From: Phytoseiulus persimilis
Taxonomy: Eukaryota > Arthropoda > Arachnida > Mesostigmata > Phytoseiidae
Reading direction: 5' to 3'
DNA length: 64,000 nucleotides
Assembly: GCA_037576195.1 (NCBI GenBank)
Contig: CM075103.1
Coordinates: 25,380,723-25,444,722, forward strand
Part shown: one piece after another, positions 55,455 through 64,000 of the stretch
How positions within the stretch are numbered: position 1 is the stretch's first letter
Layout: every line of letters starts with the position of its first letter
Notes under the pieces: model-generated
The model's database searches: none
The model's input: only the letters and a program-made list of their open reading frames with translations
What the model was told of the DNA's origin: nothing
Translations under genes and position numbers: made by a program

Positions 55455-57758
55455 TTCTGATCAGAAAACAGAACTTTTTTCGAACGAACTGGCGAGTTAG
55501 CGCGATTGACTCTTGTAGTCTGGTGTGTGATGTAAGCAATAGAGTTGATTGGACGAAAGAATATTCTCCGCTGCCGACGCTAGCGCCCTCTCGAGGATTT
55601 TCCGGTCTCATATGCATAAACCTGGTAAGCTGCGACACCGGGTTAATCGGGGAGACGTTCACGGCTTCCATCATTTGATCTGTACCCGAAAATCTAGTCA
55701 CCGGCATGTTGACGAGCATTGCGTATATGAGTTGTGTGATAGACTGTGTGATGAATAGCATAATTACAGTCGCCCTCTAGAACCAGAGATTCTGTCTGGG
55801 GGAAGACTTCGCACATTCTTCTCGTCGAAGGTACGTGGGTTTGTTTTCTGACCAACAGTTGCGCGTCATTCGTCCGACCCCAGGTGAGTGCTTTCGCCGG
55901 AAGCCTTCCGAACTAGTCTCGGATGCCGAGTTTGACGCGTTCCCCATGGGGGAGCATGCTTTGCTCGATGAAAGTCAGCCCGGCCTCAGCATACAACGAG
56001 TCTTTAGAACGTGCGCTCTTGAGTAGAATGATGAACTGTTCAATGATCTTCGCAGGAGCGAGTCTGCAGTGTTCGCCGTTGCAGTCCTTGTTGGGACGTG
56101 TTGAGTTCGGTCGCGAGCGGACGCACAGAGGCGAGATTGAACCAAGCTGCGTAATCAGGAACCGAGTCTCCGAACCAATTCAGCGAGATAGATTCCGCAG
56201 AAAAAAGTCTTCGCGTCCATTAGAGATGCCCAAAATGCGGGGGGACCGCTCACTCCGCTTCAATCAATGTTTCGAGTCTCACCGCATTATACCTCATAAT
56301 GATCTCGATATCCAATTTCTTCGCCTGGGACTCGATAGCAACGCTCAACCCACTCCGACGCGACACCCCTGACGTTTGTGGCCCCGATGTACAAGGCTGA
56401 AGAGTACGGTGATAGATGACCCCCCGAGGATGTCCGATACGGATACTCTGTTCGGCGGGGCGGTCATCAGAGGCCCCTGAGAGGAATGAGAAGACATCAA
56501 GATCACGCCGCAACGAAGAGACATCCGATAATATTCAATACGTATGTATCAGCAAGTGAAGTCAGGAGCGACTGTGTTATGAGGAACCTAGAACTTTCGA
56601 ATCCAGTTGAATCGTCGACGACATTCTCTCCCGAATTACGCGGGAACCGGACTCTCCTACTTGAAAAGATAACCAGGCATCCCCCCAGTAACTCTCGAGG
56701 ATAGCGGGCCGGATGCAAACGCCAAGGACTCGCTCCATCGTTGTTTCTGAGAGTGAATTTCCGGAAGCTAACCGGGTCAACCGGCCGAATCGACGATTCC
56801 AATGCCCGCGTCGTGACATCGAACTTCGCAATCGCTCTAGCAGCAGTCTTGGGCTGCATCGCGGACATGGAGGACGATACTGACAACAGCACTTATTCTC
56901 GAGATGCAGAGAATTCTTCGAGAATATCTTTCGTGAACGGAGCGCTTTCTCTCAACGTTTCAATACTTAATCTATCTGCGAATGCTCAAAAAACGGGGAG
57001 CGTCGTCATGAATTGCGTTGAAATGGAACATATAAACTTAGATTGTATCAACTGTTTCCTGTGACGATTCCCGACTACAATGACCCGGGATGTTTCGATT
57101 CTTGGTTACATCGAGTTTAGCCCATATAATCGAATCCTGCGATTCATCATTAATATGAGAAATGTTCTGTTCTATTTCGGTTCGAGAGCGGCGGCCTCTG
57201 ACGCGGCAGTTCCTCTTGCCTTCGAGGGGGAATAGTTCCAGAATATTTGATAGAGCGTCGATGGAGCCCAGTTGAGGACAAAATCCGAAGCGAAGCGTCG
57301 ACTGGTGCCGCCGCTGCTCAGCTTCCATACGGGGGGGGGGCACCCGTCCGTGTGGCAGAAGAGATGAGACTTTTCCTTGTTCCGAACGCAGCCAGTTCAT
57401 GCATTAGGGAATCATAGGCGACTCGTGTTTCCTGCGTATCGTTGCAGGATACGGTAACACGCTAGCACAATGAGCGAGGGTCATCGGAGTCTTCGGAGAC
57501 TCTGACAAAGGCACACGAGCACGACCAATTCTCGCGGCTAAAGTCTCGGAGTTCGTGAGACGCAAGTTGGTATCGGATATCCTCACCAGGGGGCTTACCG
57601 CTTACTCGAATTTCTCGGTGATCGGTCCAAGAATTTCCGATTTTCGGTAGATCATCGCACAACACTCCGCGTGCTTTGAGGAAAACGTACAGGCGTATTC
57701 CAGTCGAGATTGCCCACATCGTTGATGTTGTTAACAAATATGCCGAGCCAACCAGTTG
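55455..57758. other. no supported gene
   Basis: Frames up to 164 codons without motifs; the longest minus frame (55267-55761) merely overlaps the mariner start. A run of ten G lies at 57331-57340. Confidence 0.35.
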
Positions 57759-58043
57759 TGTCGGAAATTTGGGTGCTTTTTCAGATGAGGAATGGGATTA
57801 ATAAATAAAGGGACCAAAGCGAAGCCTCGAACCGGGAGCTGAAGACACGAAGTCGTCTGCACGGAGGCACGCAGAATAAACAATGGAATCAGTTGCAACT
57901 CGGCTCTCATTCCGGAAGGACGAGAGTCGCAAGTGCTAGGCTTGCAGAGTTCTGCGAAAATCAGCTCTTGCGTTCTGAGGCGGCTGCGGCCCGTATGCCA
58001 TCATCGTGTGCTTTCCTCAGTTCCCTAGGCTGGATTTTTGACA
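57759..58043 (+). repeat. 5' LTR of BEL/Pao copy 2 (putative, 285 bp)
   Basis: Runs from TGTCGGAAATTTGG at 57759 to TTTTGACA at 58043, directly followed by the TGGTGTCAGGAAGT primer-binding-like site at 58045. TGTCG/TGACA pair at four of five terminal bases. The interior shares GGCGGCTGCGGCC and GTGTGCTTTCCTC with the LTR of copy 1. No second LTR was found, so the borders rest on comparison of the two copies. Confidence 0.5.
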
Positions 58044-58160
58044 GTGGTGTCAGGAAGTTATTGAAGAATCCACGCTTGTGACCGGCGAGCATTTTGGCAC
58101 GTGGTCGAGGGCAAGGAAGAGGTTCCAGCGTATTGAGCGGAACCATGACGGAAAGTCAAC

Positions 58161-58920
58161 ATGGCATCGTCCTCGAAAGAGGAAAAGATGGATGCAGTCC
58201 CGGACAGATCGTACAACGAATTACGGCGGCAAATGCAAGCGGCGCGATCGCTGGTTACCAGGGCGTGCACGAGGGTCAAAACTTCGATCGAGCAAGAACA
58301 ATCGTCAGGACAAATGGCAGACCTCAAGGCAGCTGTGAAGATGATGCAGCAGCAGGCGAGGCGATTGGACGAACGCACGGCGACAGTGCTTCAGTCAGAG
58401 TCAGCGTCGGACTAGATCCAGAACGCTGAGGCAGCAAAGGACCTAAAATATGCTGCGAAGGTCGCGGACCTAGAGTTTGATGCAGAGGCATTTCTCAGGA
58501 GGAATGACTTCAAAGCAATCCAAGAAGAGAAACTGAGCAACACTTCCATTTCAATTCAACACGATGCAATGGGGGAATCGGAGCCTGCGAGGCTGAGCTC
58601 AACGTTGGCGAGTGCCGATCCGGCAAGTCATCGGAGGTGCTCATGGAAGGAAATCTTGGAACGGATTCCGAAGTTTGGCGGAGACCCGACGGAGTTTAGG
58701 AGATGGCAGCGGGCTTCCACGCTGCATGTGGATTCGACGCAATTGGATTCACTCGAGAGATACGAATTGATGCTATAGTCTTTGGGCCCGAGGGTCACCA
58801 AATGCATAGCGAGCCGCGACGTGACGGCGGCAAACTACGAAGACGCGAAGGAAACGATAATGGACAGTTTCAGCGACATCGTGTTAGCGGAAGACCAGCT
58901 AATGTCTGAATTTCAAATGT
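58161..58920 (+). pseudogene. BEL/Pao gag remnant
   Basis: Starts at ATG 58161 (MASSSKEEKMDAVPDRSYNE) and aligns with the start of the copy 1 gag (RACTRV and the helical segment after it). A stop lies at 58413-58415. The core continues as SWKEILERIPKFGGDPTEFRRWQ (DUF1759-like) near 58640, then frameshifts near 58760. The sequence from 58920 jumps to the last zinc knuckle, so the rest of gag is deleted. Confidence 0.75.
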
Positions 58921-58938
58921 CTGAATCGAAACCATAGA

Positions 58939-60790
58939 ATGGATAAATGCGGTGCAAGGGCTTGCTCGAGATGCGAAGGGAGACATCACGTGATGTTATG
59001 TCTGAAATCAATTGGAGCGACGACTTCGGCGGCGGTAGTTCAAGGTGTGGAGGCCGTGAGCGTCAATTCGGTGAACATCACGAATGTTTCAGAGCGGAGA
59101 TTACCCACGGGAGGTCTTGTCGGATGAACGCGAATCGGTAGGGAGAATAGTCATCGACACGGGTTCTCAAAAAACGTTGGTGACAAACAAATTCGCGGAC
59201 AGGTTGAATGCGCGAGCGGTTGGAGTGGATACGTTCTATTCGCAGTCGGCAGGGTATGCGGCACCGAGGAAGTGCCGAGGGAGAATAGTTGGATTAATCC
59301 TCAAGAGCAGGTTCTCAAACCAGCACGTGATGATTTAAGCGACGGCTTAGCCGAATGTGGTAGAGGGGAAGCTCCCAGATGCGAACTTCAAGGCTAATCT
59401 CAAACCGATCACGGATCGGAATGAGGGCGGTTGGTCTAGCGAGGTGGACATTTTGGTGGGAGTGGATTTTCTGTATCCGATCGTAGGCCAGAATATCAAG
59501 AAAGTGGAAGGGTTCATAGCAATTGCAACGTTATTCGGTTATTTCTTGTGCGGCGTCGGCAAGCATCAAGAGATTCAATTGAACCCCGCGCTAGTCAAAG
59601 CCATAGAGAGAAAGCGTGAAGCGGGTTATAACCCCAGGGAGAAAGCTCGCGAGCCCAATTCAGCGATATCTTTGGCAGTAGCCATAAAAGCAAAGTATGA
59701 TCTAGAGGATATTTCGTTCCTGTGGGATACTGAATTATTGGGGATTGAACCCTACTTCAAGGGAAGCGAAGAAGTTCCCCATGAGGAAATGAACAAGTTC
59801 TTTAGGGAAACAACAAGGAGAAAGCCGGATGGAAGGTACATCATTCAGTTACCATTCAAGCCGAACAAGGATACACTTGGGGACAATCGCGATCTGACGA
59901 TTCGGAGATTGAGAAGCTTTTTAGCTCAGGCAAGGAAAAATCCAGCGCTGCTGGCGGCAGTTGATGCCGAGATTGAGGACTTGCTGGAACAGAGTTTCAT
60001 TGAGGAGACCACACCTCCGGCCCAGGGAGATAGATGTCACTATTTGCCGCTGCTGGCGGTAATCAAAAAGCAACCGACGTCAGAGTCAAGGATGAAAGTG
60101 AGACTCGTGAACGATGCGTCGGCACGCTCGAGAGATGAAGCTGGTCTGAACGATGTTTTTGTATCAAGGGGAGAATTTGATCGCGGACATCATCAAGGTG
60201 ATTCTCAAGTTCCGACAGTTAGCAATACCCATTTCCGCGGATATCGAAAGGGCGTACCTCCAGTTTGAAATACACCCAGACCATAGGAAATTTCTGCGGT
60301 TCTTGTGGCCGTCAGGGATTAGCGAAAATTCGAAGGCTCCAATGAAGGAGTTTCGCTCATGTCGACTCTCATTCGGTCTGATCAGTGCACCGTCCTTACA
60401 CTGTGCAGGGATCAGGCTGCATTTGGAGAATGAGATAGCAAGTAGACCGCAGGATGGAAAATTGCTGGAGTTCGTCAAAGAATATTTCTACTTGGACGAT
60501 TTGCTAGCTCCGGCGGGGGATGTCGACGAAGGAAAAGTTGTCGTAGAAACTCTACACGATGTGTTCAGGTCGGGTCGCTTTCCGCTGAGCAAGTGGGCGA
60601 CATGTTCACAGGAACTGGGAAGATTTATCCAAGAAAAACATCCAGAAGCGTCTGTCACGTTTGAAGACGAGAATTTCAAGTTCTTCGGCGTCCGTTGGAA
60701 CCAGAAAAGAGATTCTATTCACATCGATGTCGCGGAGACGGTCGCGTTCTTTGAGACAGCGTTCTCAGCAGAGTCTCATCTTCGAACCTC
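58939..60790 (+). pseudogene. BEL/Pao protease and RT remnant
   Basis: Zinc knuckle CGARACSRCEGRHHVMLC, then SVNITNVSERRLPTG. The protease site is IDTGSQKTL. Two nonsense changes lie at 59336-59338 (Tyr to TAA) and 59348-59350 (Leu to TAG). The frame then reads GVDFLYPIVG through to RT: CHYLPLLAVIKK, MKVRLVNDASARS. A T-run, 60156-60160, is one base too long, shifting the frame. RT continues with ADIERAYLQF, SFGLISAPSLHC and YFYLDDLLAP (catalytic YLDD), ending near 60790. It has no A_AAA_AAC site at the position where copy 1 has one. Confidence 0.8.
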
Positions 60791-60824
60791 ACCTAAGTCG
60801 GAATGCATCAGACGCTCCGGCTAG

Positions 60825-63800
60825 CCTGACCGAAGTTTGATGCGTGCCCTGTCAGATTGATCCGCCGCAGCTCATTCTTCGCGACGGGGAACCAAGTTCG
60901 GCCCTGGGTCCCTTGCTCAGTCTTCGGTGTGTCTCAGAACTCGTCGACTAAATGAAAATGTTACCCCAAAAACGATTTGAACTTCATTCTTGGTCCACAC
61001 TCCCAGGAAACGCTAAAACGACAGAGAGCCAGAGTTCCCGTAGCACAGTATGAACACCTCGCATTTCTCTGCTGTTAGTTGAAGTGCATAGAATTCCGAA
61101 GAGCTGGAATCTACGGACACGTCGCTCGTACGTCATCCTCATCCTGACTTGGATACACAGGAGTGACTCGGGCTCTAAATGATCCCGCGACAGTGATCCA
61201 ATCTCAGGATTATCTTGAAGGAGGATCTGATTCTGGCATTATTTCTGAGCCTGGTTCACGGAACTACGATGGGTCGAGACTCCAACGAGGAGTGCGAGAC
61301 CATCCTGGCCAAGGTCTCGGAAGTTCCCTGGAGTCGTTCGACGCAGGAAGCTCCGCCGAGGAAGCTCCTCAAACTCGATACCATGTCGACTCATTCTGTC
61401 GTTCGACACAAGGTGTAATCTGTAACTCTTCTTTTGCTCCGGACCGAAGAATCTCTTCGACGGTGCGGAAAGCGGGGCATACTCTTCACAAAGACAGTTG
61501 GAGGCAATGAATAGATCCTGAAATCGTAGGTGCTCTTCCGAAACAGACACCCATAGCAATAGATCATTTCTACTGCGGCTGACATGAACTGATTTGCTCT
61601 GCTCAAGAGGAAACCTTGCTCGGATGGCATCGTCGTTGATGTATTGCTTGGATCCTTTCTGGTGGATACCTTCCGTGCTACACCAAGAAAGCGGGCCCGG
61701 TATTACCAAGCTGCGTTCATCACCAACACATTGCAAGAATCTGAGATCTATCGGGGTCTCCTAGAGAACGGAAAGCCAATTGTCGGTACTGGAAGATGAT
61801 CCGATCTCTCCATATTCGAGAGAAAAACGAACGGATGAGGTATCTCCCTGCTGCCGTTTTTGATTGGCGTACCTCTTGATGCAATCTTACCTAGGTTGGC
61901 CGCAAACACATGCCCCGATCAACGAGCCCACCGAAAACGACGGCACGGTCCCCGACGACAACGAACGCGGAGCTGCCATTCTTCGCGACGCGCAGACAAT
62001 CACCAGGGCTTATTTCAGCAGAAATGACGATGCAAAGGAAGTTTGACTTCTTCTTCCCTGCACCCTCACAACCGTCGTTACGGTTTCTTGGGTGTGGATA
62101 CGATGAGGTCATCCTGAGTTGGTGATTCCTCGAAACCCATTTCTCTTAGCACTCTTCTGCACGTTCCAAAACGAAACCATTCGGTCTTCATCATCGTTGT
62201 CTGTTTGATTCCCAACCGAAAGTGCGGGCGATGACATATCATTCGGGCCCTATATCAGGAGCAGCTGTACCGTCGATTGGTGCTGCTCACCGGTCCACAC
62301 ATTCGCGCGAGGAGAAGAAGCACAGGCTCCATTTGATTTTTAGGTACAGCAGGGTTCTTAGACCTTATACCGCAAATATACCATCTGACCAAGCATACAC
62401 GCCACGAGCATAACACGTCCGTAGTCGTCCGCGCCTCATGGCGCCCGCGGAACTCCTCCTCTGACAACTACGAGAAGATTACAGTAGCGTGACCCGTTGA
62501 AGATCTGGAGTGCTTGTGACTAATTTCGCTCTTTATCGAACTTCAAACTTAGAATTTGTGCCAAAGCTCGCGAGGGTGCACCATGAACCGACAATGCGTA
62601 CGAATATCTTCGCGAAGGAATATCAGAGTGTGTGTGACAACATCGACGAGGAGAATGCAGATGCTGACTTCGCCAGCTCCGTCGCCAGCGCTCGCGGAAT
62701 CCTCGTCCACCCTGACAGATCCGGGAGGAAAAGCACCGGATCTGCGGTCTACTTCAGAGTAGCAGAGAGTCACCTGCAACCCTGAGGACAATGGTAACTT
62801 CGTTCGCATGGATTCGTGTACATAGAGACCTTTAACGGATTAAGAGCGGTTCAACGTCCTGACGAATCGCTGGAAACCTGATGAAGACTAAATTCTCCCC
62901 AAATCTCAGGAACCGGCCCGGAGCCATTCTTTACAACGTCACTATTTCAAGATTTGGCTCTGGTTATCGTGTAGCGAAATCAACGGGAGCGGAGCCTTCT
63001 GTACGCATTGCATGCTCTTTGCGAAAACTGAGTCTCTGTGATTCTCTGTGGGAGGCAGAAAACACCGTTGCGCGAGCATAGAGGTATCGGATTCCTGGAC
63101 TCGGGAGACGAAAGTACCAACGAACGCGATCTCCGCACTCGGCTCTGATACCGCTCAGATGCCGGCGACCATCTCCTGGGAGAGCATCTCAGCCATTCGA
63201 AGCGAAATGCGACTTATGTCGGTGGGAAAATCCAGACCGAAATAATCAAGGTTATTGGAAGAATAATCCGTAGAAAAATCATCAGCGGAAGCATCTGATC
63301 CGAATTCTGATCCAATTCCATTCTGATCCTTCCGCATCTGATCCAATTCTTTGCTCGCCGACGAATCGAGGGACGTCGACAACAGGGATCACTCACAATG
63401 TGCCTTGGGTGGTTCCCCCGGAGGGATCCAGGCAGAAATAAGAGCTGTCGTTCCACAAGCGTTCCATTTCCACTATCTTGTATTGGTGCATTTTAGCGAG
63501 TTCGTTTCGACACACTCGGCGGCCGATGTCTGTGCTTTCTTTTCAACATCCTATATGCGCGTAGGCTGGAGCCTCTCTGTGCCACTCGTTGGGTGGAGAG
63601 TTATCTAGCGTTAATCATCTTCAGAGAACTTCTTCTACCCATCAGTCATGCTCTACGAGAGATAAGGCAAGGAATCGGGAATGCCGCACTTCGAGCCCAG
63701 CAGCTAATCAATTCGATCTCTCAATGCGAGCTCGTGACGTCTCTGCTCATCATAGAAACCTTCTCTTCACTCTATCTGCCTTTTTCCACGAGAAAGAACT

Positions 63801-64000
63801 TGACATGGCTGCACTGGGGAAAGCGTACAACGTCCTCTCAGTTTTGGAAAGAGTTTGCAGAAAGTGATGCGGATGTGGTATTCAAAGCGGTCTCCGGATA
63901 GGTCTCGCAGCACTGCGCTAATCTAGATATCGACAACTGCATGCCTCGGCTGTGTGAACAACAAACTCTGAGAGAGAAGCTTCTCTCGAATACCACCAAG
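60825..64000. other. no firm gene
   Basis: No clear family. A plus frame at 63593-63901 (LALIIFRELLLPISHALREIRQG..., ending VVFKAVSG) is helical and vaguely like the middle of ZMYM/hAT-type transposases; I cannot support this further. Short direct TCTGATCC/AATTC repeats lie at 63290-63350. Confidence 0.3.

Larger units (their letters stand above)
57759..60790 (+). mobile_element. BEL/Pao LTR retrotransposon, copy 2, 3' truncated
   Basis: Same layout as copy 1 but more degraded: LTR, primer site, gag pieces, protease, RT. A gag segment between about 58900 and 58940, including the first zinc knuckles, is missing. RT homology stops near 60790, just before the FDPLG segment present in copy 1. 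There is no RNase H, integrase or 3' LTR. It differs from copy 1 at many amino acids, so these are separate subfamilies, not a recent duplication. Confidence 0.85.

Noticed and set aside
61391..61630. CYGC-containing minus frame as a TTF-type zinc finger
   Set aside because: Only two Cys positions fit and the rest of the domain is absent.

Overview
The window looks like arthropod nuclear DNA. Host genes have short GT-AG introns (149 and 128 bp in the cathepsin gene) and an insect/mite-type TATA promoter, and one predicted membrane protein carries the C-terminal signature of arthropod gustatory receptors. Near-50% GC, compact genes and many BEL/Pao, CR1/R1-like, mariner and hAT-type elements would suit a mesostigmatid mite (a Galendromus-like predatory mite). 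That species guess is inference only.

Host genes are few. They are a cathepsin L-like cysteine protease with an in-frame stop in its propeptide (2286-3439), a gustatory-receptor-like protein (28972-30051), the last exon of a C2H2 zinc-finger gene (minus strand, 30236-30340), an acidic protein of unknown function (39347-39961) and the last exon of a SOCS-box protein (43299-44424).

Most of the rest is transposable elements and a large minisatellite. Region by region: BEL/Pao copy 1 with its 5' LTR (4285-8592, 3' truncated); two LINE fragments joined head to head (9111-10740); a roughly 6 kb array of 45-bp repeats with a 410-N gap (10763-16905), which runs straight into a LINE endonuclease fragment (16905-17840) that is itself ended by a second small array (17841-18110); a decayed LINE on the minus strand (19040-23690) interrupted by a 1527-bp terminal-inverted-repeat element with an 8-bp target duplication; a Gypsy relic (26255-26830); a 320-bp hAT-like MITE (27323-27642); LINE fragments at 32150-32910 and 34665-38140, the latter split by an 886-bp foldback element with an 8-bp target duplication; a hAT-like element (44897-50733) carrying a LINE with an intact 1193-codon ORF2; a broken DD34D mariner (54419-55454); and BEL/Pao copy 2 (57759-60790, 3' truncated).

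The most informative results are the nested insertions. Four elements show terminal repeats and 8-bp target duplications, two of them letter-perfect within a LINE reading frame that becomes continuous again once the insertion is ignored. Two of these elements start with the same GGGTATA-type terminus and may define one poorly described DNA-transposon group. The 45-bp array has higher-order structure, GC-rich hairpin caps shared by two separate arrays, and LINE sequence at its edges.
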